Below, one piece after another: positions 1 to 9,481 of a stretch of DNA of 64,000 nt. The position numbers were made by a program, and so were the translations under genes. Numbering within the stretch: position 1 is the first letter of the stretch; each line of letters opens with the position of its first letter. The stretch spans positions 419,326 through 483,325 of the forward strand of contig NZ_JACHJQ010000003.1 of assembly GCF_014203735.1 (NCBI RefSeq), given 5' to 3'. Below the pieces are notes generated by a model. The model saw nothing but the letters and a program-made list of their open reading frames with translations, searched no databases and was not told the DNA's origin. Origin of the DNA: Actinophytocola algeriensis. GTDB taxonomy: Bacteria; Actinomycetota; Actinomycetes; Mycobacteriales; Pseudonocardiaceae.

Positions 1-2270
<2,270 letters not shown>

Positions 2271-2305
2271 CGTGGGTCCTTCCATGGTTGCTCTGCTCCG
2301 GAACA

Positions 2306-2339
2306 CAAAAAACCCCTCTGCCGCAGGGCATGAGGGGTT
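2306..2339 (-). terminator. Intrinsic terminator inside the leuS leader
   Basis: An 8-bp AACCCCTC/GAGGGGTT stem is followed by a run of six T on the minus strand, 36 bases before the leuS start codon. A true U-tract terminator is unusual in this high-GC sequence and makes sense only as an attenuator. Confidence 0.75.
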
Positions 2340-2380
2340 AGCCGCACTGACCTCGCGAGCTGGTCAGCGCGGCCGGCTAA
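2338..2380 (-). promoter_or_regulatory. leuS leader hairpin (proposed pause/antitermination stem)
   Basis: On the transcribed strand an outer TTAGCC/GGCTAA stem and an inner CTGACC/GGTCAG stem form a long hairpin. Its 5' arm overlaps the leucine codons and stop of the leader peptide, so a stalled ribosome would prevent it from forming. A freed GAGG (2351-2354) could pair with the CCTC in the 5' arm of the following terminator (2332-2335). The switching model is inference; the pairings are visible. Confidence 0.5.
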
Positions 2381-2402
2381 GGAGCAGGCGTCCGGCGCGC
2401 AT
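2364..2402 (-). CDS. leuS leader peptide MRAGRLLLSRPR
   Basis: A 12-codon reading frame starts five bases after the tetR stop and ends inside the first hairpin of the leuS leader. It carries three consecutive leucine codons (CTG CTC CTT, 2379-2387), the hallmark of a ribosome-sensed attenuator. A TAGAGT hexamer ends six bases before its ATG, so the peptide probably starts a leaderless transcript, which is common in actinobacteria. There is no homology to lean on: the call rests on position, the Leu triplet and the terminator downstream. Confidence 0.6.
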   Translation of the reverse strand: MRAGRLLLSRPR

Positions 2403-2406
2403 AGCA

Positions 2407-3000
2407 CTACTCTATCGCGCGGGCCAACCCCGTTTCCCGCGCCTCCAGGCGGAACAGGTGGTGGTCGACGAGGGCGATGGCCTGCTCAGGTGTGCGGTGG
2501 CCGAGCAGTACGGCGTCGCCGAGACCGGCGGCGACGGCCAGCAGCAGGTCCGCCTCCCGCGCCGGGTCGAGGTCGGCGGCCAGCTCGCCCGCGGCCTGCG
2601 CGGCGGCGACCATCGTGGTCAGCACCTCGGCGAGCTGCGCGTGGCCGGTGCGGAACCGGCCCGCGATCTCCTCGTCCTTCAGCGCGCGCACGAGGAACGC
2701 GTTCGCCACCAGTGCTTCCGCGCGGCTCGCGTCGTCGAGCGGCAGCAGTGCGACGATGGTGTCGCGCAGGGTCGCCGGGGTGCCGAGCCGTTGCTCGACG
2801 TGGTCGCGCAGCGTGCCGGTGGCGAACCGCAGCATGGCGTCCTTGGTCGCGAAGTAGTGCTGCACCAGGCCTTTCGAGATGCCCGCCTCGGCCGCGACCT
2901 CGCCGAGGCTCACCGCCTCGAGGCCCCGGTCGGCGGCGATGCGCCGGACGGCCGCGGCGATCAGCCGCCTGCGCTCATCGTGATCGACCCGCTTCGGCAT
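2407..3000 (-). CDS. TetR/AcrR family transcriptional regulator
   Basis: A 197-residue one-component repressor. The N-terminal helix-turn-helix covers roughly residues 10-55, with the typical signature VSLGEVAAEAGISKGLVQHYF followed by ATKDAM. The rest is the variable ligand-binding helical domain, which gives no clue to the ligand. It is divergent from the alpha/beta hydrolase at 3088, and a perfect 15-bp inverted repeat lies between them, so it most likely represses itself and the hydrolase operon. The start is the ATG at 3000. The ligand and the physiological role are unknown. Confidence 0.9.
   Translation of the reverse strand: MPKRVDHDERRRLIAAAVRRIAADRGLEAVSLGEVAAEAGISKGLVQHYFATKDAMLRFATGTLRDHVEQRLGTPATLRDTIVALLPLDDASRAEALVANAFLVRALKDEEIAGRFRTGHAQLAEVLTTMVAAAQAAGELAADLDPAREADLLLAVAAGLGDAVLLGHRTPEQAIALVDHHLFRLEARETGLARAIE
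2409..2414 (-). promoter_or_regulatory. -10 element of the leuS leader transcript
   Basis: TAGAGT fits the actinobacterial TANNNT -10 consensus. It ends six bases before the leader-peptide ATG, placing transcription start at or near that A. It overlaps the tetR stop codon. No convincing -35 hexamer is seen. Confidence 0.5.
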
Positions 3001-3048
3001 CGCACCCCTTCACGATACGACTGGATTGCAAAAATCCGGCACAGCTTT

Positions 3049-3063
3049 TACGATCCGATCGTA
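3049..3063. promoter_or_regulatory. Probable TetR operator
   Basis: TACGAT-CCG-ATCGTA is a perfect 6-3-6 palindrome between tetR and the hydrolase. A related CGATAC half-site lies at 3013-3018, closer to tetR, and its complement GTATCG overlaps the palindrome at 3061-3066. Size and position suit a TetR dimer. Binding is inferred. Confidence 0.55.
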
Positions 3064-3087
3064 TCGCCAAAGTCGGGGAGGCTTCGC

Positions 3088-3945
3088 ATGGCGTTCCACT
3101 CACCACAGGCACGCGCCGAGTACGACGTGGCCTACGACCGGGCGTTCGCCGCGCTGCCCGCACCCGCCGAGCGGCGCGACATCCGTACGGACTGGGGGTC
3201 CGCGCGGGTCTACCGCTTCGGGGAGAAAGGCCCGGCTCCGCTCGTGCTGCTGCCCGGCCGGGCGGGCACCTCGATCATGTGGGAGCCCAACCTCGCCGCA
3301 CTCGCCGCCGAGCACCCGGTGTGGACCGTCGACCTGATCGGCGAGCCGGGCCGCAGCGAGCAGACCGCGCCGATCCGCGACGCCGCCGACCAGGCCGCCT
3401 GGCTCGAGGCCCTCCTCGCGGGGCTGGACCTGGACGCCGTGCACCTCGTCGGCTACTCGTTCGGTGGCTGGCTCGCGATGAACCTGGCCGTCCGGGCGCC
3501 TACCCGGCTCGCGTCCGTGACCGTGATCGATCCGGTGCGGACGTTCGCCGGGTTCCCGGTCCCGCTGCTCGTGCGCACGACGCTCACGCTCGTCCCCGGC
3601 ATCCGCCGCTGGGCCCGGCCGTCGTTCCTGCGCTGGACCGCGGGCGGCGCGGCGGTGCCCGACGGCGACCCGGTCGCGACGATCATCGACGAGGGCATGC
3701 GGACCTTCGCGATCACGCTGCCGGTCCCCGCGTTGTTCACCGACGAGCAACTGCGGTCGGTCACGCTCCCGGTGCTCGCGCTGATCGCGGGCCGCAGCGT
3801 CATGCACGCCCCTCGCCGGGCCGTCGCCCGCGCCAGGGACCTGCTGCCGGACGTGCGGGCCGAGCTGTGGCCGGAGGCGACCCACGCCATCGCGGGCGAG
3901 TCGGCCGACGAGGTCGGCGCACGGATCCTGGAGTTCATCCGATGA
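3088..3945 (+). CDS. Alpha/beta hydrolase fold protein
   Basis: A 285-residue cytoplasmic hydrolase; the substrate cannot be read from sequence. An oxyanion-region LLPGRAGTS precedes the nucleophile elbow GYSFGG (about residue 130, Ser nucleophile). The C-terminal EATHAI segment supplies the catalytic histidine, and an Asp lies before it. The start is the ATG at 3088 with a GGGGAGG ribosome site seven bases upstream. The stop overlaps the next gene's start (ATGA), so the two are translationally coupled. Control by the divergent TetR is likely. It could be an esterase, an epoxide hydrolase-like enzyme or a lactonase; nothing visible decides. Confidence 0.9.
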   Translation: MAFHSPQARAEYDVAYDRAFAALPAPAERRDIRTDWGSARVYRFGEKGPAPLVLLPGRAGTSIMWEPNLAALAAEHPVWTVDLIGEPGRSEQTAPIRDAADQAAWLEALLAGLDLDAVHLVGYSFGGWLAMNLAVRAPTRLASVTVIDPVRTFAGFPVPLLVRTTLTLVPGIRRWARPSFLRWTAGGAAVPDGDPVATIIDEGMRTFAITLPVPALFTDEQLRSVTLPVLALIAGRSVMHAPRRAVARARDLLPDVRAELWPEATHAIAGESADEVGARILEFIR

Positions 3946-4553
3946 TCGCGCTGCTGCTGTGGGACGCGGGCCTGCCGCTCGCCGCCTACTACGGGCTGCG
4001 GCTCGCCGGGCAGAGCGAGCAGGTCGCACTGCTGGCGGGCGCGGTGCTCGCCGCCATGCGGATCTGCTGGGTCGCGGCGCGGCACCGGAGGTTCGACGGC
4101 GTCGCGGCCTTGCTCACGGCGGTGCTGGCGGTCGGCCTCGTGCTGTCGTTCGTCTCCGGCGACGTCCGGTTCATCCTGGTCAAGGAGTCCTTCGCCACCG
4201 CGGCCGCGGCGCTCGTCCTGCTGGCGACCGCGCGCGGCAACCCGTTGATCCTGGTGGCGGTGCGTGCCGGGTCGAACGAGGAGAAGCGCGCCGAGATCGA
4301 CCGGCTGTGCGCCGACGTGCCGGGGTTCCGGCGGTCCTTCGTGCTGATGTCGGTGGTGTGGGGAATCGCACTACTGGCCGAGGCGGCACTGCGGGTGCCG
4401 CTGGTCTACCTGCTGTCCGCCGACGTGATGGCCGGGCTGAGCGTGGTGCTGCTGCTCGTCGTGATCGGCCTGCTGTCGGGGTGGACGGCCTGGTACGCGG
4501 GCCGGGTGCAGAACCGCCACGCGAGCCGACCTACCATCGACATGTGTTCGTAG
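3942..4553 (+). CDS. VC0807-family integral membrane protein
   Basis: A 203-residue polytopic membrane protein with about five or six hydrophobic segments. It resembles the VC0807 family, whose function is unknown; typical features are an early WDAGLPLAAYYGLR segment and a conserved polar stretch between helices. The ATG overlaps the hydrolase stop, and its own end overlaps the next gene by ten bases, so 3088-4987 reads as one three-gene operon. The family assignment is from memory of the pattern and is moderately secure. Confidence 0.7.
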   Translation: MIALLLWDAGLPLAAYYGLRLAGQSEQVALLAGAVLAAMRICWVAARHRRFDGVAALLTAVLAVGLVLSFVSGDVRFILVKESFATAAAALVLLATARGNPLILVAVRAGSNEEKRAEIDRLCADVPGFRRSFVLMSVVWGIALLAEAALRVPLVYLLSADVMAGLSVVLLLVVIGLLSGWTAWYAGRVQNRHASRPTIDMCS

Positions 4554-4987
4554 TCGCGCTGGTTCCGCTGCTGGTCGGGTTGGTCGTCGCGTCGGTCGGG
4601 ATCCTCGGGTTCTCGGAGCGGTTGCCCCGCAACAGGTTCGGTGGCGTCCGCACGCCCGCGACCCTGCGCGACGACGAGACGTTCCGCGTCGGCAACAAGG
4701 TCGCGGGCCTGCCCATCGCCGTCGGCGGCGCGGTCGGGATCCTCGGTGGCACCGCCGCGCTCGCCATGACCGGCACCGCCGCGACCATCGTGACCGCCGT
4801 GCTCGCACTGCTCGGCACGCTGGTCATCACCGGTGCGGGCGGCGTGCTGGGCCACCGGGCCGCGGAGGCCGTGCCCGAGCCGGAGCCCGAGCTGCCCGAG
4901 GGCTGCAAGGGCTGCCAGTGCGGTGGCTGCGGCGTCGCCGCGCTGGCAGGGGGAGCGGAGCGACGGAGCGGCCACCGTCTGGACTGA
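4544..4987 (+). CDS. SdpI-family membrane protein with Cys-rich tail
   Basis: A 147-residue protein starting at a GTG inside the previous gene's last codons. Three hydrophobic segments flank the SdpI-type cytoplasmic loop (GFSERLPRNRFGGVRTPATL), the feature that names this family after the Bacillus SdpI immunity protein. After the last helix comes an acidic EPEPE stretch and a cysteine cluster, CKGCQCGGCG, which could bind metal. The true stop context is GGAGCG-rich and low in complexity, so the last dozen residues may be poorly conserved. Whether it gives immunity to anything is unknown. Confidence 0.65.
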   Translation: MFVVALVPLLVGLVVASVGILGFSERLPRNRFGGVRTPATLRDDETFRVGNKVAGLPIAVGGAVGILGGTAALAMTGTAATIVTAVLALLGTLVITGAGGVLGHRAAEAVPEPEPELPEGCKGCQCGGCGVAALAGGAERRSGHRLD

Positions 4988-5078
4988 GGAGCGCGCGCAG
5001 GCGCGCCAGCGCCGAGCACGCGACGAGGGAAGACGTGGTTGAGCGGAGGAGCGCAGCCCCCATCGAACACGGCAGGAC

Positions 5079-5660
5079 TCAGTTGGTGCGAACGTCACCC
5101 GGGTGGGTGGCGAGTAACGCCAGCGGCATGCCCTGCCGCCGCAGCACCCGGCCCCACAGGTCCTGGTCCGTCGGCGCCAGCACGTCACTCGGCAGCGCGG
5201 GCACCACGATCCAGTCACCGCGCTCGATCTCGCCCGCCACCTGGCCGACGTCCCAGCCCGCGTAGCCCGCGAACACCCGCAGGCCCTTGAACTTCGGCAC
5301 CAGCACCTCGGGGTCGGCGTCGAGGTCGACGAGCGCGACCGGGCCACGCACCCCGATCAGGCCCTTCACCCCGTTCGCCTCCTCGCCGGTGCGCAGGGAG
5401 GCCAGGCAGAGCGCGGTCTTCTGCTCGACCGGGCCGCCGACGAACACCGAGCCCGGGTTCGTCACATGGGGTCCCCAGTTGGGCAGCACGTCGTCGACCG
5501 GCACCTCACTCGGCCGGTTCAGCACCACGCCGAGCGTGCCTTCCCCGCGGTGGTCGATGACGAACACGACGGTCCGGCGGAAGTTCGAGTCGGTAAGAGA
5601 GGGTGCCGCCACGAGGAGCGTGCCCGGCTCTACGGCCGCATCGGGAGCGTCGGATCGCAC
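5079..5660 (-). CDS. YqgE/AlgH family protein
   Basis: A roughly 193-residue cytoplasmic protein of the widespread YqgE/AlgH family, whose biochemical role is still uncertain. Conserved family segments are clear: PGTLLVAAPSLTDSNFRRTV, then GTLGVVLNRPSE, VFVGGPVE, and FAGYAGWDVGQVAGEIERG. The GTG at 5660 is chosen because homology begins right after it. The frame stays open to a GTG at 5795, but that extension is proline-rich and covers two hairpins, so it is more likely leader RNA. No strong ribosome site precedes 5660, so the start is uncertain. Confidence 0.85.
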   Translation of the reverse strand: MRSDAPDAAVEPGTLLVAAPSLTDSNFRRTVVFVIDHRGEGTLGVVLNRPSEVPVDDVLPNWGPHVTNPGSVFVGGPVEQKTALCLASLRTGEEANGVKGLIGVRGPVALVDLDADPEVLVPKFKGLRVFAGYAGWDVGQVAGEIERGDWIVVPALPSDVLAPTDQDLWGRVLRRQGMPLALLATHPGDVRTN

Positions 5661-5725
5661 CAGGACATGATCCCATTCATTCAGCGGGAAGCCAGCACGC
5701 CTACGGTACCTGGGGAACAATGGGG

Positions 5726-5768
5726 GCCACCTCCTCGTTGGAGGAGGTGGCTGGACACCACTGTGTCC
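5726..5768. promoter_or_regulatory. Two consecutive perfect hairpins in the algH-MFS intergenic region
   Basis: GCCACCTCCTC/GAGGAGGTGGC forms an 11-bp perfect stem with a 4-base loop (5726-5751). One base later GGACAC/GTGTCC forms a 6-bp stem (5753-5768). Neither has a T-run. On both strands one arm contains GAGGAGGTG, a strong ribosome-site sequence that would be hidden in the stem. The role is unknown; it may be part of the algH leader RNA. Confidence 0.5.
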
Positions 5769-5913
5769 CCCGGGCTCAACCAGAACAGCCTTCATGGAAT
5801 ACCGGTTCGGCCGGAGCCATGTCGCGCCATCCGCCGTGAGGCGACCGGGTGCCCAGCCACTCGAATGGCGGGTGGGTCACGTGAGTGGCACACCCGCCGT
5901 TCGGGGTTTCCCA

Positions 5914-5919
5914 TAGGCT
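5914..5919 (+). promoter_or_regulatory. -10 element for the MFS gene
   Basis: TAGGCT, eight bases before the GTG at 5928, matches TANNNT and points to a leaderless transcript. No ribosome site is visible before the start, which agrees. Confidence 0.5.
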
Positions 5920-5927
5920 CATCTCTC

Positions 5928-7235
5928 GTGACGACCTCCGCTGATGTGTCCGATCCGCACCACATCCGGATCGGACCGCGTCGGCTGCTCGCCATCGGCG
6001 AGTTCCGAAGGCTCCTGTTCAGCCGGTTCTCCTCCCAGTGGGGCGACGGTCTGTTCCAGACGGGCCTCGCGGGCGCGGTCGTGTTCAACCCGGAACGGGC
6101 CGTGTCGCCGTCGGAGATCGCGGTCGGGTTCGTCGTGCTGCTGCTGCCGTACTCGGTCATCGGGCCCTTCGCGGGTGCCCTGCTCGACCGGTGGGACCGC
6201 CGCCGCGTGCTGGTCGTGGCGAACCTGCTCCGCGGTGTCCTGATCCTGTTCTCGGCCGTCTGTGTCGCGACCGGCGTCGCCGGGTTCCCGATCCTGTTGC
6301 TCGCGCTCATCGTCATCGGCATCAGCCGGTTCGTCGGGGCCGGGCTGTCCGCGTCGCTGCCCCATGTGGTGCCGGTGCCCAACCTCGTCGAGGCCAACGC
6401 GTTGTCGGTCACGCTCGGCGCGGTGGTGTCCGTGATCGGCGGCGGCTGCGCGGTCGGGCTGCGGGCCGTGTTCGGTGAGGACAACGCCGGGTCCGGGCTC
6501 ACCGCGGCCGTCGCGGTCGTCGGGTCGGGACTGGCGGCGTTGCTCGCGTCCCGGTTCGCCCGCGGCGCGCTCGGTCCCGACCGGGTCGTGGAGCCGGCCA
6601 CCGCGGTCGCGGCCGTCGCGAACGGACTGTTCGACGGTGCCCGGGTCGCCCTGCGCACCCCGACCGTCGCCGCCGGGTTCTGCGCGCTGCTCGCGCACCG
6701 CGCCTCGTTCGGGATCTCGCTGCTGATGACCGTGATCCTCATGCGGTACAGCTTCGAGAGCTGGGGGCCCGTCGAGGCCGGGCTGCCGGGGCTCGGGGTG
6801 GTACTCGGTGCCGGTGGCATCGGCATCTTCGTCGCCGGGCTCACCACCGCGCGCCTGGTCACGAGCCTCGGCCGCAAGCGGACGGTGTTCATCGCGCTCG
6901 GGGTGGCCGCGCTGTCCCAGTTCGGGCTCGGCCTGCCGATGCTCCTGCCGACCACATTGGCCGCCGCGTTCGTGATCGCCTACACGGGCCAGGTCGTGAA
7001 GCTGTGCGTGGACGCGGCCGTGCAGCGCGACATCGGCGACGAGACCCGCGGCCGGGTGTTCGCCCTCTACGACATGCTGTTCAACATCACGCAAGCGCTT
7101 GCGGTGGCGATCGCGGCCACCGTGATCCCGGCCAACGGCGAGTCGGTGACCCTCATCGTGGTCGCCACCGTCGTGTACCTGGCCGGGATCACCGGCTTCG
7201 AGCTCGTCAGCCGACGAGGTCAGCGAGTCGCGTGA
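5928..7235 (+). CDS. MFS transporter
   Basis: A 435-residue major facilitator superfamily permease with about twelve hydrophobic segments. The loop between helices 2 and 3 carries the family motif as GALLDRWDRRRVLV. It is of the kind found next to algH in mycobacteria (Rv0037c beside Rv0038), so the pairing is conserved, though here the genes diverge. The substrate is not recognisable. The start is GTG 5928: the frame is open much further upstream, but homology begins only around residue 10 and a -10 element sits just before this codon. Confidence 0.85.
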   Translation: MTTSADVSDPHHIRIGPRRLLAIGEFRRLLFSRFSSQWGDGLFQTGLAGAVVFNPERAVSPSEIAVGFVVLLLPYSVIGPFAGALLDRWDRRRVLVVANLLRGVLILFSAVCVATGVAGFPILLLALIVIGISRFVGAGLSASLPHVVPVPNLVEANALSVTLGAVVSVIGGGCAVGLRAVFGEDNAGSGLTAAVAVVGSGLAALLASRFARGALGPDRVVEPATAVAAVANGLFDGARVALRTPTVAAGFCALLAHRASFGISLLMTVILMRYSFESWGPVEAGLPGLGVVLGAGGIGIFVAGLTTARLVTSLGRKRTVFIALGVAALSQFGLGLPMLLPTTLAAAFVIAYTGQVVKLCVDAAVQRDIGDETRGRVFALYDMLFNITQALAVAIAATVIPANGESVTLIVVATVVYLAGITGFELVSRRGQRVA

Positions 7236-7335
7236 CCTGCTCGGGGTCGCGCCCGTGGCAGTACAGCACCACCTCGTCCGCACCGAGGTCCGCGAAGTGC
7301 CCGATCGCGACGCGGGCCGGCGTCGAGGCGGCGGC
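7207..7335 (-). pseudogene. C-terminal remnant of an LLM-type F420-dependent oxidoreductase
   Basis: About 42 codons end in STPARVAIGHFADLGADEVV then LYCHGRDPEQVTRLADLV, the usual C-terminus of actinobacterial luciferase-like monooxygenases. Upstream in the same frame the resemblance stops abruptly and only unrelated sequence follows up to the end of cca, so the N-terminal 250 or so residues are missing. It overlaps the last 29 bases of the convergent MFS gene. A truncated leftover of a lost gene is the simplest reading. Confidence 0.6.
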
Positions 7336-7397
7336 CACGGCTCCCGCGCTACGGCGTGTTTCTGGACAACCCGGTTCGGAGTGGGCCCGAGCCCAGA

Positions 7398-8858
7398 TCA
7401 GGACTCGTCCGGAGGCGTGATGTTTTCCTCCGCCGCCCACTTGCGCAGCTCGGCGATCGCCTCGTCGTGGTCCAGCGGACCGCGGTCAAGGCGCAGCTCC
7501 TTGAGGTACCGCCACGCCTTGCCCACGAGCGGGCCTGGTGGCAGGCCGAGCAGCCGCATGATCTCGTTGCCGTCGAGGTCCGGGCGCACGCGTGCCAGGT
7601 CCTCGTCGGCGGCGATCCTGGCGATCCGCTCTTCGAGGTCGTCGTAGGTGCGCTGCAGCGCGGCCGCCTTGCGCCGGTTGCGGGTCGTGCAGTCGGCGCG
7701 GACCAGCTTGTGCAGCCGGGTGAGCAGCGGGCCGGCGTCCGTCACGTACCTGCGTACCGCCGAGTCGGTCCACTCACCCTTGCCGTAGCCGTGGAACCGC
7801 AGGTGGAGGTACACGAGCTGGGCGACGTCCTCGACGATCTCCTTCGAGTACCGCAGCGTGCGCAAACGCTTGCGGACCATCTTGGCGCCCACGACCTCGT
7901 GGTGGTGGAAGCTCACGCCGCCACCCTCGACGAACTTCCGGGTCGGCGGCTTGCCGATGTCGTGCAGCAGGGCGGCGAGCCGCAACACCAGATCCGGGTC
8001 GGTGTCCGGCTCTTCCAGGTCGATCGCCTGCTCCAGCACCACGAGCGAGTGCTGGTAGACGTCCTTGTGTTGGTGGTGCTCGTCGATCTCCAGCCGCATC
8101 TCGGGCAGCTCGGGCAGCACGTGGTCGGCGAGGCCGGTGTCGACCATCAGCTCGATCCCGCGCCGCGGGTACCGGCCGCAGAGCAGCTTCGACAGCTCCG
8201 CCTGGATCCGCTCGGCGGTGATCCGCTCGATCTCGCCCGCCATCTCGCGGATCGCGGCGAGCACGCGCGGCGCGACGGTGAAGCCGAGCTGGCTCACGAA
8301 CCGGACCGCGCGCATCATCCGCAGCGGATCGTCGGCGAACGACTCCTGCGGGGTGGCCGGCGTGTCGAGCACCCGCCGTTGCAGCGCGCCGCGGCCGTCG
8401 TGCGGGTCGACGAACTTCTTCGTCGCCATGTCGATGGCCATCGCGTTGACCGTGAAGTCGCGGCGCACCAGGTCGTCCTCGATCGTCTCGCCGAAGGAGA
8501 CCTCGGGGTTGCGGCTCATCCTGTCGTACGCGTCGGACCGGAAGGTGGTGATCTCCACCGTCGCCCCGCGCTTGGCCGCGCCCATGGTGCCGAACGCGAT
8601 GCCGGTGTCCCACATCGCGTCCGCCCACCCGGTCAGCAGCTCGCGCACCCGCTCGGGCCGCGCGTCGGTGGCGAAGTCGAGGTCGTTGCCCAGCCGGTCC
8701 ATCATCGCGTCGCGCACCGTGCCGCCGACGAGGTACAGCTGGTGCCCAGCTTCTGTGAAGCGGGTCGCCAGCTCGTCGGCCACAGGAAACTGCACCTGTT
8801 CCTCCGATTCACGGGTACTCGCGTCGATGGTGTGGGTCAGTGACGTGGACGATGACAC
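7398..8858 (-). CDS. cca: CCA tRNA nucleotidyltransferase
   Basis: Adds or repairs the 3' CCA of tRNAs, an essential step here because the three tRNA genes in this window do not encode CCA. The class II nucleotidyltransferase head shows LVGGTVRDAMM and the metal-binding DLDFAT, followed by RRDFTVNAMA; the C-terminal half carries an HD domain (LLHDIGKPPTRKF). It is 486 residues from the GTG at 8858, which follows a TACGCT hexamer by eight bases and so is probably leaderless. An in-frame TTG at 8891 would add eleven residues. It is divergent from the Nudix gene, as Rv3907c is from Rv3908. Confidence 0.95.
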   Translation of the reverse strand: MSSSTSLTHTIDASTRESEEQVQFPVADELATRFTEAGHQLYLVGGTVRDAMMDRLGNDLDFATDARPERVRELLTGWADAMWDTGIAFGTMGAAKRGATVEITTFRSDAYDRMSRNPEVSFGETIEDDLVRRDFTVNAMAIDMATKKFVDPHDGRGALQRRVLDTPATPQESFADDPLRMMRAVRFVSQLGFTVAPRVLAAIREMAGEIERITAERIQAELSKLLCGRYPRRGIELMVDTGLADHVLPELPEMRLEIDEHHQHKDVYQHSLVVLEQAIDLEEPDTDPDLVLRLAALLHDIGKPPTRKFVEGGGVSFHHHEVVGAKMVRKRLRTLRYSKEIVEDVAQLVYLHLRFHGYGKGEWTDSAVRRYVTDAGPLLTRLHKLVRADCTTRNRRKAAALQRTYDDLEERIARIAADEDLARVRPDLDGNEIMRLLGLPPGPLVGKAWRYLKELRLDRGPLDHDEAIAELRKWAAEENITPPDES

Positions 8859-8866
8859 GAGGAACG

Positions 8867-8917
8867 AGCGTAACTGCCGCTGATCGGGCAACCCGGACGC
8901 CGTCCCCGCATTACGAT
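8867..8917. promoter_or_regulatory. Divergent leaderless promoters of cca and mutT4
   Basis: On the minus strand TACGCT (8867-8872) lies eight bases before the cca GTG. On the plus strand TACGAT (8912-8917) lies seven bases before the mutT4 ATG. Both fit TANNNT, and neither gene has a ribosome site. The -10 boxes are about 40 bases apart, so the two polymerases would share the space between. Confidence 0.5.
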
Positions 8918-8924
8918 CAGAAAC

Positions 8925-9476
8925 ATGCCCCCGGCGTCCGGCAGGTCGCGTGGCGCCCGGTCGGGACGCCGCGGCAGGCGACGCGGGCGCCGCATGGCGG
9001 CGGTGGACGAGACGTCGGCGGGCGGGGTAGTGATCAACACGGCGCGCGACAAGGTCGTCCTCATCGGACGGCTCGACCGGCGCGGACGCCTGTTGTGGTC
9101 ACTGCCGAAAGGCCACATCGAGGAGGGCGAGACCGCCGAGCAGACCGCCGTGCGGGAGGTCGGGGAAGAGACCGGCATCGTGGGCGAGATAATTCGACCG
9201 CTCGGCACCATCGACTACTGGTTCGTCGCGGAACGCCGCCGGATCCACAAGACCGTGCACCACTTCCTCATGGAGGAGCGCGGTGGCGACCTCAGCGACG
9301 AGGACGTCGAGGTGACCGAGGTCGACTGGGTCGCGCTGGAGGAGCTGGAGGACAGGCTTGCGTACGCGGATGAGCGCCGCCTCGTCCGCAAGGCGCTCGA
9401 GCTGCTCGCGATCCACACGAACGGCCAGGAACTGAACGAGACCGAGGACCTACCGGTCGAGGCTGATGGGGGCTGA
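8925..9476 (+). CDS. mutT4: Nudix hydrolase, MutT4 type
   Basis: A 183-residue hydrolase for nucleoside-diphosphate derivatives. The Nudix box is intact: [20 protein letters not shown] followed by TGI. The first 23 residues form a basic Arg/Gly-rich extension ([10 protein letters not shown]), also seen in Rv3908 of mycobacteria, and the downstream [15 protein letters not shown] and LAYADERRL segments match that protein. Position next to cca and the DUF6049 gene is conserved too. The start is ATG 8925, seven bases after a TACGAT -10. The true substrate is unproven; a house-cleaning or signalling nucleotide is likely. Confidence 0.9.
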   Translation: MPPASGRSRGARSGRRGRRRGRRMAAVDETSAGGVVINTARDKVVLIGRLDRRGRLLWSLPKGHIEEGETAEQTAVREVGEETGIVGEIIRPLGTIDYWFVAERRRIHKTVHHFLMEERGGDLSDEDVEVTEVDWVALEELEDRLAYADERRLVRKALELLAIHTNGQELNETEDLPVEADGG

Positions 9477-9481
9477 GCACC

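Noticed and set aside
2306-2402. T-box riboswitch ahead of leuS
   Set aside because: The leader is only about 115 bases and lacks the conserved T-box sequence and specifier stem; the Leu-rich peptide explains it better.
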